Positions 1 to 7,130 are shown, counted from the stretch's first letter. The stretch is 64,000 bases of DNA from Glycomyces tenuis DSM 44171 (GCF_000427885.1 NZ_ATYW01000017.1:62001-126000), one strand, 5' to 3'. Notes: a model not told the origin generated them from the sequence alone. Numbers and translations are program-made.

Positions 1-94
1 CCATCGTCTGGTCCAGTCCATTCGGTGGCTAGAGAGCCTCGTCGGGTAGCGGCCCGCCGGGGCTTTCGTCGTTTCTGGGAGTCGTACTGTCCCT

Positions 95-123
95 ATAGTA
101 TGTCTCACTGTGAGACATCGCTA
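95..123 (-). promoter_or_regulatory. Palindromic operator overlapping a possible leftward promoter
   Basis: ATGTCTCAC-T-GTGAGACAT at 100-118 is a perfect 9-1-9 palindrome. Read leftward, TACTAT (100-95) would be the -10 and the palindrome fills a 17-bp spacer. The -35 at this spacing (TAGCGA) is weak. The gene it would control lies left of the window. The geometry copies that of the two operators at 1690 and 3360, with a different sequence. Confidence 0.4.
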
Positions 124-171
124 GGGGTGGGGCTGCACGGGTTCTTCTCCGTCGGGTTCCGGACACGCGAA

Positions 172-193
172 AGGCCCCGCCGGAGCGGGGCCT
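172..193 (-). terminator. Hairpin terminator after the leftward 287-1630 gene run
   Basis: AGGCCCCGC and GCGGGGCCT form a perfect 9-bp stem with a 4-nt loop, about 95 bp past the stop codon of the 287-826 gene. No U-run is evident. Confidence 0.5.
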
Positions 194-286
194 GTGGCTG
201 GCCGGCCTGCGACAACCAGGAGACCAGCCGTGGTCAGCCTACGCGGCCGGACTATCCCCGGCGGGGAGGCGGGGCCGGGTGTCGGC

Positions 287-826
287 TCAGGTAGCGGCGT
301 AGTAGTCGCCGCAAGCAGCGATCGCGGCCATGATCGGGTCGTCCCGGTAGCCGCTGTAGCCCTGGATCAGGCCGACGAGCCGCTGACCGTCGTCGGTGTA
401 CCGGTAGGCGGCCAGCGGCCCGTCCGGGTCGGTGGCGGACCGGAGGTCGAGGAGCCCGATGGCGAGGTCGGCGACGCCCTCGGGGATGCTCCGGATCTGC
501 CCGGCCGGAGTGATGAGGACCCGGTCTCCCCGGTAGCCCCAGCCGGTGATCGTGACCGGGGCGTCGTCGCGGCCTTCGGCCTCGGCGAGCGCGTCGTACA
601 GGGCCTGGCCGGTCGGCATCCCGGACGCGTCGGTCTCGGTGAATTTGCGGCCGCGGAGCTCGTAGTACCCGTCGCCGGGGATGGTGGGGACGTACGGGCG
701 CAGGGCGTCGGCGTTCCAGATGGCGGCTCGGTTGCCGATGATGGTGCGCCCGCCGTCGCGGGCGACGGTCACGAGCCGGTAGTTCGCGGGGAACATTTCG
801 GCCCAGGCGGTGGTTTTGACGGTCAT
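287..826 (-). CDS. Hypothetical element protein, 179 aa
   Basis: Unrecognised. The ATG at 826 is chosen because GAAAGGA stands 7 nt upstream; the open frame extends further but without a ribosome site. The product is soluble, mixed alpha/beta by eye, rich in Gly, Asp and aromatic residues, with no signal peptide, membrane segment or catalytic motif that I can name. It is the last of three leftward genes (1310-1630, 879-1214, 287-826), each with its own good ribosome site, behind the operator-promoter at 1685-1713. The context of a short cargo gene under an element repressor would suit an anti-defence or establishment role, which is inference only. Confidence 0.7.
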   Translation of the reverse strand: MTVKTTAWAEMFPANYRLVTVARDGGRTIIGNRAAIWNADALRPYVPTIPGDGYYELRGRKFTETDASGMPTGQALYDALAEAEGRDDAPVTITGWGYRGDRVLITPAGQIRSIPEGVADLAIGLLDLRSATDPDGPLAAYRYTDDGQRLVGLIQGYSGYRDDPIMAAIAACGDYYAAT

Positions 827-878
827 GTCGGTGTCCTTTCTGGTGTGGTGCCCCCGGCCGGAGCCGGGGCCGGAGTGG

Positions 879-1214
879 CTAGCGGTTGTAGCAGGTGTCG
901 CAGGTGTAGAACTCGAACACCGCGGCACTACCCTTGCGGAGCCCGGCGAAGAAGTCGTTCGCGTAGGAGACCAGCTGGGCGGCGGTGCGCGGCCAGTCGC
1001 CGTCCTGCACGATCTCGGGGAACGCGTCGATGAAGTGGTCGTCGAGGTAGCCGCGGGCGATGTTGCGGACGTCGCGCTCGTGCCGGCAGACAGCTCGGGT
1101 CGTGTGGCGGGCCTGGGCGGCGTCGACGCGGGGGCGGAGTTGGCAGGCGAGGTGGCGGCGGGCCCAGGCGAGGGCGGTGCGCTTGTCGGTGGGGGCCTTG
1201 GTCGTGGCTACCAT
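879..1214 (-). CDS. Hypothetical small element protein, 111 aa
   Basis: Unrecognised. Start ATG at 1214 is preceded by AGGAG at a 6-nt spacing. The N-terminal half is basic (Arg/Lys/His rich) and the C-terminus ends in a short Cys pair, CDTCYNR, which might bind metal or form a disulfide. No signal peptide or membrane segment. It is the second gene of the leftward operon starting at 1630, with 95 bp to the gene before it and 52 bp to the one after. Confidence 0.65.
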   Translation of the reverse strand: MVATTKAPTDKRTALAWARRHLACQLRPRVDAAQARHTTRAVCRHERDVRNIARGYLDDHFIDAFPEIVQDGDWPRTAAQLVSYANDFFAGLRKGSAAVFEFYTCDTCYNR

Positions 1215-1309
1215 GGGGTTCTCCTGTTCTAGCGGATGGGAGTGGGCGGTCCGGGGATGCTGTGGAGGTGATCCGGGCCGCCCGTGGTGTTCTGGCCGGG
1301 GGTGGTGGG

Positions 1310-1630
1310 TCAGTAGCCGACGCAGGAGGCGACCAGGCCGAGCTGGGCGGTGTGCTTGTCCCACTCGGCGTCGGTCAGGTGGACCTCGGAGGGGTCGATG
1401 CCGGCGATCGCCATCGTGTCGCGGGCCTTGAGGCGCTGCACCAGGGCTTTCAGGCCGGGCTTGGCGTATTTCGCGGGGCGGTCTTCGAGCGCGAGCGAGT
1501 AGTCGATGAAGATGGTGAGGAATTCCTCGGTGCGGTCGGCCTTGGGGGCGAACGCTTCGGCGCAGCGCTGGGAGGCGGCCTGGTACGCCTGGTAGGCGGT
1601 GGAGGTGGTCTTCCAAGTCTGGTAGCTCAT
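1310..1630 (-). CDS. Hypothetical small element protein, 106 aa; first gene of the operator-controlled operon
   Basis: Unrecognised, soluble and probably helical. The ATG at 1630 is chosen because AAAGGA lies 9 nt upstream; 16 more codons are open but have no ribosome site. It is the first gene after the promoter whose spacer is the palindrome 1690-1708, so it should be directly repressed by whatever binds there. The second promoter of the same kind drives the 3087-3296 gene; the two products share no evident sequence similarity. Confidence 0.65.
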   Translation of the reverse strand: MSYQTWKTTSTAYQAYQAASQRCAEAFAPKADRTEEFLTIFIDYSLALEDRPAKYAKPGLKALVQRLKARDTMAIAGIDPSEVHLTDAEWDKHTAQLGLVASCVGY

Positions 1631-1684
1631 GGGTCCGAGTCCTTTACGGAGTGGCCGGGGCTGGTCCCCTTGCCTCATACCCCA

Positions 1685-1713
1685 ATGTTACACCCTAAAT
1701 TAGGGTGTAGCAA
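1685..1713 (-). promoter_or_regulatory. Promoter with palindromic operator in its spacer (copy 1)
   Basis: Reading leftward: -35 TTGCTA (1713-1708), 17-bp spacer, -10 TAACAT (1690-1685). The spacer is almost wholly the palindrome ACACCCTAA-A-TTAGGGTGT (1690-1708). A protein bound here would block RNA polymerase directly. The same palindrome and spacing recur at 3355-3383. The flanking words CAAGTCG and TCACCCGAACG are also shared. Confidence 0.75.
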
Positions 1714-1745
1714 GTCGAAGGGGTCACCCGAACGGATGAATCTCC

Positions 1746-2588
1746 CTAACGGCCATGGCGCGCCGCCGCCACCGTCATCGCCTGGTCCAACACCGGGTGC
1801 TCGGACCGGTACTTCCGGAGCGTCTTGGAGGACACGCCGGCGCGCCTCGCCGCCGCGACTATGGACATACCACCCTCGATCATGGCCGCGATCTCATCGA
1901 ACAAGACCGCATCGAACCCACGCCGGCGATACCGGTCGGCCGCGCACTCCATGGCCGCGGCCAACTCAGGATGCCGCTCAGCCTTCCGATAGATCCCCGC
2001 CTCAGATATCCCGAGCCGCTCCCGAGCCTCCTGGATGGAAGCACCGCCCTCCAGCAGCTCGATGGCGCGGTCGACGAGCAGATCGGAGATGTGAGTGTAC
2101 TGCCGCGCCTCAGCTTCGACGATGTCCCGCAGGTACAGGGACAGCAGACGCTTGGCCTCCTCCAGGCGCTCATCTTCATGGAAGAGATGCAGCAGCTCGC
2201 CCGGTGAGATGCCGGTGTCGGCGTGGGCGTCCTCCTCACTGCCCACCGAGCGGCACAACGCGGCGAAGAAGTCGCCGACGCGCGCTGCCCGCTGCACACT
2301 GATCGGAGCGCCCTCCAGCGCACAATGCAGCTCGGAGTCGATCAGGGCGGCGGCCATGACCGCCTGTGTCGTCACGCCGACCTCGGCGACGGCCGCATCG
2401 AATGACCAGCCGCCGTTGATGATCGCGATGACCGCATCGCGCTGCTCGCGGGTGAGCCGCTTGCCGCGCTCGGCGGCGCCTTTCTCGGCGTTCGATCGCC
2501 GGCACCGGTAGCACCGGCCCCCGGACTGGTAGCCCGAGAGCGTCCCGCACAGCTCGGGCTTGGCCGCACAGACCGGGCCCTCGCTCAC
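1746..2588 (-). CDS. Triple helix-turn-helix protein with N-terminal Cys cluster
   Basis: 280 aa. Residues 7-29 hold four Cys ending in CYRC, likely a small zinc knuckle. Three HTH units of similar design follow, at about residues 45-90, 168-212 and 228-272; each has the form ...GGxSxxxAxxxxGVSxxTxxx followed by a short helix. This repeated layout resembles resolvase/terminase-small-subunit type HTHs and would suit binding of a long or repeated DNA site. It starts with GTG at 2588 inside a GTGA overlap with the stop of the regulator at 2585-3034, so the two are translationally coupled. Function (regulator, replication or packaging factor) is open. Confidence 0.7.
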   Translation of the reverse strand: MSEGPVCAAKPELCGTLSGYQSGGRCYRCRRSNAEKGAAERGKRLTREQRDAVIAIINGGWSFDAAVAEVGVTTQAVMAAALIDSELHCALEGAPISVQRAARVGDFFAALCRSVGSEEDAHADTGISPGELLHLFHEDERLEEAKRLLSLYLRDIVEAEARQYTHISDLLVDRAIELLEGGASIQEARERLGISEAGIYRKAERHPELAAAMECAADRYRRRGFDAVLFDEIAAMIEGGMSIVAAARRAGVSSKTLRKYRSEHPVLDQAMTVAAARHGR

Positions 2589-3034
2589 TGGGCGCGCCGC
2601 CCCTCAACCACGACTAGGCCCGGCACCTCTTGGGCCACGCGCATGAGGACCCGCCGATGCCAGGAGGCCGGCCAGCGCACCACGGTCCCGTCGTCGTGCA
2701 CCCTGGCGGTGGTCTCCTCTCCTGGACGGTCGGCGTGGTAGTCCTCGTCGCTGTAGTAGGTGGCGACGGCGGGCTCGGGGGCATCCATGAGCGCGTCGAC
2801 GTTCATACCGACGATCTGCGCGGTGACCTCCTCGAGCCGTTCGATCTCGAGCCGGATACGATCGGGGATCTTCGAGCGGCCCTCTTCCCAGTCGCGGATC
2901 GTGCGCGGGTTCACGTTCAGGCAGCGGGCCAGCCAGGGCCCGGAGACCCCGAGCCATTCGCGGACGGCCTTGAATTCGAGCCCGATCATGCGCTCGTTCT
3001 CGGGCATGCCGGGCGGGTCGGTGTAGTCGGTCAT
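2585..3034 (-). CDS. HTH regulator resembling the DUF1870/Aca2 family
   Basis: 149 aa. Residues 15-72 read as an HTH with the pattern LEFKAVREWLGV...NPRTIRDWEEGRSKIPD, typical of the YdiL/DUF1870/Aca2 family (WExGRxxIP after the recognition helix). The C-terminal half carries ATYYSDEDYHADRP and VVRWPASWHRR, matching the order of the Aca2 C-terminal dimerisation region. Aca2 proteins repress phage anti-CRISPR operons through inverted repeats overlapping promoters. By position this is the best candidate to bind the two palindromes at 1690 and 3360; that is inference. ATG at 3034 has TTGGAG 5 nt upstream. A terminator separates it from the 3087-3296 gene. Confidence 0.7.
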   Translation of the reverse strand: MTDYTDPPGMPENERMIGLEFKAVREWLGVSGPWLARCLNVNPRTIRDWEEGRSKIPDRIRLEIERLEEVTAQIVGMNVDALMDAPEPAVATYYSDEDYHADRPGEETTARVHDDGTVVRWPASWHRRVLMRVAQEVPGLVVVEGRRAQ

Positions 3035-3050
3035 GGTGTCTCCAAACGGA

Positions 3051-3074
3051 AGGCCCCCGGTTCCCCGGGGGCCT
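3051..3074 (-). terminator. Hairpin between the 69-aa gene and the HTH regulator
   Basis: AGGCCCCCGG and CCGGGGGCCT form a 10-bp stem with a TTCC loop. It sits 12 bp past the stop of the 3087-3296 gene and upstream of the regulator start, so it may limit how much operator-2 transcription reaches the regulator. Confidence 0.6.
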
Positions 3075-3086
3075 CGCTATGGTCGG

Positions 3087-3296
3087 TTAGGCCTCGTGGG
3101 CGGTGAAGACCTCCTGGACGACGGCCCAGAACTCGTCGGGGGTGACGTTGTCGCGGTCTTCGAGCTTGAGGACCAGGGCCTCGCGGACGGTCTCGGGGAG
3201 TTCGTTGTCGCCGATGGCGGCGGTGAGCTCGTCGCGGATCTCTTCGCGGTTGAGGGTGGTGAAGTCGGTGATCTGGTCGCCTTCAGTGTTGATCAT
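3087..3296 (-). CDS. Small acidic element protein, 69 aa
   Basis: Unrecognised. ATG at 3296 follows AAAAAGGA with a 6-nt gap; the longer open frame upstream contains the promoter and cannot be coding. The product is strongly acidic (many Glu/Asp, few Lys/Arg), probably all-helical, without Cys, signal or membrane segment. It is the only gene between operator 2 and the terminator at 3051-3074. Small, acidic, repressor-controlled proteins in such elements are often DNA mimics or anti-defence factors, but nothing in the sequence proves it. Confidence 0.65.
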   Translation of the reverse strand: MINTEGDQITDFTTLNREEIRDELTAAIGDNELPETVREALVLKLEDRDNVTPDEFWAVVQEVFTAHEA

Positions 3297-3354
3297 GATC
3301 GAGTCCTTTTTCGATCGGTGGTCCGGGGCTGTTCCCCTTGACCTGATGAACTCC

Positions 3355-3383
3355 ACTCTACACCCTAATTTAGGGTGTGACAA
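3355..3383 (-). promoter_or_regulatory. Promoter with palindromic operator in its spacer (copy 2)
   Basis: Reading leftward: -35 TTGTCA (3383-3378), 17-bp spacer, -10 TAGAGT (3360-3355). The palindrome ACACCCTAA-T-TTAGGGTGT spans 3360-3378. Only the central base differs from copy 1, while the promoter hexamers differ, so the operator rather than the promoter is what is conserved. Confidence 0.78.
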
Positions 3384-3451
3384 GTCGGGAAGGGTTCGAA
3401 TTCAAATGTTCACCCGAACGAGTGACACCGCCCAGCTAGCAGCACCTAACC

Positions 3452-3697
3452 TCACCAGCGCTCGGCACCCTCGGCGTAGATGACCGCTACCGCGTCCCAC
3501 GCCAGCCACTCCACCCCGTCTTCATCACCGATGACGCAGATGCCCCACTTCTCGACGGCGGCGACCTCCGGCGGCGCGAACCCCTGCGACCGGATGTAGT
3601 CGGTGAACGCATCCCCGGTGTCGGTGGCCGTGTCGTACTCACCGATCAGCGCGTCGTTGCGTTCCCGGTCGCCGGTGACTCTCACCTGCTTAACCAT
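3452..3697 (-). CDS. Small protein coupled to the deaminase gene; candidate immunity protein
   Basis: 81 aa, acidic, with a Trp-rich C-terminal half (WGICVIGDEDGVEWLAWDAV) that looks like a small beta sheet. It is not a clear match to a family I know. Its ATG at 3697 overlaps the stop of the deaminase-like gene by 8 bp (ATGGTTAA), so it is made by coupled translation right after it. SCP1.201-type deaminase toxins are normally followed by an immunity gene (often Imm1), and the position, size and charge fit that role. The function is inferred from context alone. Confidence 0.6.
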   Translation of the reverse strand: MVKQVRVTGDRERNDALIGEYDTATDTGDAFTDYIRSQGFAPPEVAAVEKWGICVIGDEDGVEWLAWDAVAVIYAEGAERW

Positions 3698-4430
3698 CAG
3701 TCAGTGCCTCCCCGGTGCCTGTGATGCGCCTGCGGTATCGGATCCGGTTCTCGCTGTCGTAGACCTTGATGTCCAGGACCGATCCCGGTTTGAGATAGTG
3801 CGCGGTGTTGTCCTTGCATCCCTGCCCCTTATAGTCGCACGGTTGGACGTTGAGGAACAGGCTCGCCTTGGTTTCCCCGGTGTGGAGCATGTCGGCGGCG
3901 GCGTTGCCCTCGATGTGTCCTTGAGCGGGTTTGGTGTGCCGCCATTCGGGTTTGACCTCGCCGGGCTTGAACTTCGTCTCCCCTGGTGTCGCCTTCAACG
4001 GCCGGTCGTTCTGCCGCCCCGTGGCGAAGAACAGGTTGCCCTCGGCGGTGCCGGCCTCCTCGTAGGGGCGGATGCCGGCCATGCCTTCGCGTGGGGGGAT
4101 CGTCGAGGGGTCGCGTCGTAGTGGCTCGGCCGCTGGCGTCACCGGAGGCGGCCCCGGTGGAGCGCCGCCACCTCCACCACCCCGGAGTGCCTCGGCTTGC
4201 GCGAGCACGGTCTCGGCGTGGCCGATTGCCGTTTGGGCTGCCGCCTGCTGCTCCTCGATGGCGTCCACGATCGCGGCCGTGTCGCGGGCCTTCCCCTCGG
4301 CGCCGAGGCTCGTGAACCGGTCGCGGACCTCTCCGGCGGTGGTACGCGAGGCGGTGATACTGACTGCGGCTGCGCGGATCTGTTCGAGGGCGTCGCGGAT
4401 CGCGGCGGTGAGGGTGTCGATTGAGGGCAC
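3690..4430 (-). CDS. SCP1.201/DddA-like deaminase domain protein
   Basis: 246 aa. Start GTG at 4430 has GGAGGG 6 nt upstream. Residues 1-82 are Ala-rich amphipathic helices, 83-115 a Gly/Pro linker, and 165-246 a domain with GHIEGNAAADML (His172, Glu174 as HxE) and, 23 residues later, PC-DYKGQ-GC (Cys198, Cys205). HxE followed by PC...C is the zinc and proton-shuttle signature of the deaminase fold; this arrangement with a basic end matches the SCP1.201-like family that includes the dsDNA cytidine deaminase DddA. The wider Cys spacing is seen in actinobacterial members. The helical N-terminus resembles trafficking domains of polymorphic toxins. No signal peptide. It overlaps the likely immunity gene 3452-3697. 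Confidence 0.72.
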   Translation of the reverse strand: MPSIDTLTAAIRDALEQIRAAAVSITASRTTAGEVRDRFTSLGAEGKARDTAAIVDAIEEQQAAAQTAIGHAETVLAQAEALRGGGGGGAPPGPPPVTPAAEPLRRDPSTIPPREGMAGIRPYEEAGTAEGNLFFATGRQNDRPLKATPGETKFKPGEVKPEWRHTKPAQGHIEGNAAADMLHTGETKASLFLNVQPCDYKGQGCKDNTAHYLKPGSVLDIKVYDSENRIRYRRRITGTGEALTDG

Positions 4431-4525
4431 GGGGCTCCCTCCGTCAGGGGACGAGGGGGACGCTAAACGCCGTGGGGGTTGGTTGGTAGGGGTCTGTCGG
4501 ATGCCCGACAGTGCCTGCGCCCTGT

Positions 4526-5002
4526 CTACGACCGCTCGGCGCCTTCGGGCCAGACCACCGTCACCGGCACACCCCGCTCCTTCGCGGCCTTGACGGCGTC
4601 CGCTGTGCCGCCGGTCTTCCACTCCGGTGAGGGCTGGCCGTCCCAGACCGCGATCATGGCATCGACCTCGTCGAGCATCTGGGCGTTGGCGGCGTCGTAG
4701 GCGGCCATCGAGGACGACTCGGCGACGTACCGGACCTCGTCGGCGGCGTCAACGAGCGCGTCGAACACGGGCAGGTGGGCCTCGGAGACGCGGGTGTCGC
4801 GGTAGTCCGGGGCCGGGAGGAGCGCGACCAGGCGACCACCAGCGTCAAGCACGGCTTGGGCGAAGAGGCTGTCGGCGCCCTCGGCGAAACAGGAGTACCC
4901 CACCAGGTGGTCATGGCCGGCGAGGAGCTTCTCGAGCTCGACCCGCACCAGCTCGCATGTCGCGGGGGTGAGGTTCATGTGGCCGGTAATGCCGATCCGC
5001 AC
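4526..5002 (-). CDS. SLOG-domain (Rossmann-like) protein
   Basis: 158 aa, one domain. It opens MRIGITGHMNL, then has AEGADSLFAQAVL, ALLPAPDY, MLDEVDAMIAVWDG and a C-terminal GVPVTVVWP strand. This order (G-I-T-G-H start, small-residue motif EGAD, DxxIAVWDG) is that of the SLOG superfamily of nucleotide-ligand binding Rossmann folds (LOG, DprA, TIR-associated SLOGs). GTG at 5002 lies 9 nt after the stop of the XRE-TPR gene, with AGGAGA as ribosome site, so the two are an operon. SLOG proteins bind or cut nucleotide-derived ligands; here it may sense or make a signal for the regulator beside it, which is inference. Confidence 0.72.
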   Translation of the reverse strand: MRIGITGHMNLTPATCELVRVELEKLLAGHDHLVGYSCFAEGADSLFAQAVLDAGGRLVALLPAPDYRDTRVSEAHLPVFDALVDAADEVRYVAESSSMAAYDAANAQMLDEVDAMIAVWDGQPSPEWKTGGTADAVKAAKERGVPVTVVWPEGAERS

Positions 5003-5011
5003 AGAGGTCTC

Positions 5012-6208
5012 CTATCTAACTGCGAGTTCGTCCCGCAGCTCGACCGCAGCGGGGATGGACGGATAGCGGGCGGCCTCGACCAGGAGGCGGCGGGCGTACT
5101 CCTCGACGCGCGCCGACTGTACCGTCACCGCAGCGTCCAGGGCCTGCCGGGCGTAGACGCAGGCGTGTTCGGGTTCGTCGGCGGCAAAGTACACCAGCGC
5201 GGTGTGCCCGAGGTTGAGGACTTGCCCGCGCGGGAGGGGCCGGGCGAGGCGCGCGGTCCGCTCGGCGGCGTCGACGGCATTCGGGCGGTCGCCGGTGAGG
5301 TGGAGGCATTGGGCGATCCGGCCGTCGAGCCAGGCGTGGCCGACGTGCGAGATCCAGTCGGGGGCGCCGGGGCGGTCGGCGCGGTCCATGTCGGTCTGCG
5401 CGGCGACGATGAGCCGGGCGACCTCGACGGTGTTCCCGCCGAGGGCTTCACCGTGGGCGACAGCCATGCGGGCTTCACCGATGAGCGCATGGTCGCCGAG
5501 GCGCACGGCGCCGTCGACGGCGGCACGGCCGGCTTCGACTGCTGTCGTGGCGTCGCCGGTGATGGCGGCCTGATTGGAGGTGGCGATGATCGTCTCGCAC
5601 GCCAACGGGCCGTTCCCGGCGTCCTCGGCGAGCTCAAGCGCCCGCGCGAAATGCGCGGAGGCGGCGGCTTGGACGCCAGCGTCGAACGCCGACCATCCCG
5701 CGAGGAGCGCGAGCTCGGCGACCGCGGACTGGAGCAGCCCACGAACCGGACTGGCGACCGGGCCGGTGAGCATCGGGAGTGCGACGGCGTCGAGGTAGGC
5801 CGCGATCGAATGGGTGGCGTGCGTCCCGCCGTGGTGTGAGTCGAGGGTGCGAAGCGTCGCGGTCATGGACCGGACGATGTCGAGCTGCGGGGAGCCGACC
5901 TGGCCGCCGCTGGATTCGGCGTCGGGGATGGCGGCGCCCATGAGCGCGAGGGATTGGAGGATGATTCTGCGGCGCACGCCGTTCTCTCCACAGGTCGCGA
6001 GATCGGACAGGAGCCCGTGCGTCCCAAGCTGTGTCTCCAGGTCGCGCAAGAGCGGGGCGCCCGGCGACTTGTGGCCGTTCTCGATGTTCCGCAGATGCGA
6101 CTCGGAAGTGTGGCAGGCCTGCGCGAACTCGGGGCGTCCTCGTCCGGCGCGCTCCCTGAGCGACCGGATGACGCGGCCAAAGCTACGGCGGTCATCGGCG
6201 GTCGTCAT
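5012..6208 (-). CDS. XRE-family regulator with C-terminal TPR-like helical repeats
   Basis: 398 aa from ATG 6208; a GTG 33 nt further up is possible and neither has a clear ribosome site. Residues about 8-65 are an XRE HTH (RSFGRVIRSLRERAG...SESHLRNIENGHKSP). After a short linker the rest is alpha-helical with repeated ALxxAxxxxD and A-x-YARQALDAA-type motifs, as in the large actinomycete family of HTH regulators with TPR sensor domains. It forms an operon with the SLOG gene and is divergent from the 6406 gene, sharing a promoter region of about 200 bp. Confidence 0.75.
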   Translation of the reverse strand: MTTADDRRSFGRVIRSLRERAGRGRPEFAQACHTSESHLRNIENGHKSPGAPLLRDLETQLGTHGLLSDLATCGENGVRRRIILQSLALMGAAIPDAESSGGQVGSPQLDIVRSMTATLRTLDSHHGGTHATHSIAAYLDAVALPMLTGPVASPVRGLLQSAVAELALLAGWSAFDAGVQAAASAHFARALELAEDAGNGPLACETIIATSNQAAITGDATTAVEAGRAAVDGAVRLGDHALIGEARMAVAHGEALGGNTVEVARLIVAAQTDMDRADRPGAPDWISHVGHAWLDGRIAQCLHLTGDRPNAVDAAERTARLARPLPRGQVLNLGHTALVYFAADEPEHACVYARQALDAAVTVQSARVEEYARRLLVEAARYPSIPAAVELRDELAVR

Positions 6209-6405
6209 CGGTGCGGCCCCGACGGAATCAAACGGAATCACTCCAGGTGTGGAGATTCATGCGTGCTGCGTCCCACACTACACAGGTAGGCACTGCGCGT
6301 CGTCCCCTGCTGACCCGGGCGGCGCCGGACAGACTGCGGGCCGCCGCGAGACCTTGGATCGGGCGGCGGCCCGTGCATCACCAGACAGAGATCGGACCTC
6401 TGACG

Positions 6406-6705
6406 ATGACACAGCCCAGACTACGACCAGCCAGCCCACCAGGGCAAGACGGACTGATCGGCGAGTACTCGCCGCGGTACTCCGTCCGGTTGACCATGCA
6501 CCGCATCGCCCCCGGCAAAGCAGTCGTGCGCCGGCACCGCGTGAAAGCCAGCATCCGGCCCGACGACATCGCCACGGTCACCTATTCGATGAAGAACGTC
6601 GAGATCACCTGGGACGAGCACCACCGTGACGCGGGCCTGGACTGGCAGCCGGGCGCGGTCACATGGATCCATGAGGTCGTCGCCTCGCTCAGGGGCGCGT
6701 CGTGA
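6406..6705 (+). CDS. Hypothetical element protein, 99 aa
   Basis: Unrecognised. The ATG at 6406 is used because the conserved-looking part begins there; the frame is open upstream through the intergenic region but has no ribosome site. Basic first half with alternating hydrophobics (YSVRLTMHRIAPGKAVVRRHRV), then Trp-containing strands, suggesting a small beta-rich protein. It is divergent from the XRE-TPR regulator and its last base overlaps a short GTG frame (6702-6839), a GTGA coupling typical of an operon. Confidence 0.6.
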   Translation: MTQPRLRPASPPGQDGLIGEYSPRYSVRLTMHRIAPGKAVVRRHRVKASIRPDDIATVTYSMKNVEITWDEHHRDAGLDWQPGAVTWIHEVVASLRGAS

Positions 6706-6839
6706 GTGCGCTGTATCCGGGTGCGGGCCGGTGGGATGTGCCGGCGCCGTCCACGCATCCCCGCAGGCCCATGGCCTGGTATGTGGAGCGTGCCCAGCGG
6801 CGACTGCGTCGAGCTGGCTGTCTGGCCTCTGGGCGTTGA
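6702..6839 (+). CDS. Very small coupled ORF, 45 aa
   Basis: GTG at 6702 overlaps the TGA of the 6406-6705 gene (GTGA). The product starts VSALYPGAGRWDVPAP and ends in a basic helix with WYVERAQRRLRRAG. The coupling and the short sensible composition support it; no family is recognised. It is followed by a strong hairpin at 6908-6936. Confidence 0.45.
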   Translation: MSALYPGAGRWDVPAPSTHPRRPMAWYVERAQRRLRRAGCLASGR

Positions 6840-6907
6840 TGCTGGCCGCTGTGGCGCTGCGCGGCCGACCGGCCCGGCCCGTGGTGGGGGGTCGGGCCAC
6901 CTAGTCC

Positions 6908-6936
6908 CCCGGCCGCCAACCCCACCGGCGGCCGGG
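6908..6936. terminator. Bidirectional hairpin between convergent genes
   Basis: CCCGGCCGCC and GGCGGCCGGG form a perfect 10-bp stem with a 9-nt loop, between the rightward 45-aa ORF and the leftward RHH gene, whose stop is at 6938. Confidence 0.6.
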
Positions 6937-6937
6937 C

Positions 6938-7102
6938 CTATCGCTCATCGGCAGGCCGCTCCTGCTCGTCGAGGTAGCGCTCGAGCGCGAGCATGACCAG
7001 GCCCGAGGAGGTCATCCGCCGCTCCTCCGCGTACTCCTTTGCACGGCGCCAGAGGTCCAAATCCGTCTCGCGGACGTAGACCGTCACGCGCTTGCCCCGC
7101 AC
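6938..7102 (-). CDS. Ribbon-helix-helix (RHH) DNA-binding protein
   Basis: 54 aa from GTG 7102 (AGAGGTGA 8 nt upstream); a GTG at 7114 would add four residues. It reads RGKRVTVYVRETDLDLWRRA, then two helices (RRMTSSGLVMLALERYL). A basic N-terminal strand VTVYV followed by two helices is the MetJ/Arc/CopG fold. Such proteins are antitoxins or, in actinomycete elements, copy-control and partition regulators. Three 10-bp repeats immediately upstream (7131-7157) are a likely autoregulatory operator. Confidence 0.7.
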   Translation of the reverse strand: MRGKRVTVYVRETDLDLWRRAKEYAEERRMTSSGLVMLALERYLDEQERPADER

Positions 7103-7130
7103 ATCACTGCTCACCTCTGGAGCATCAACC

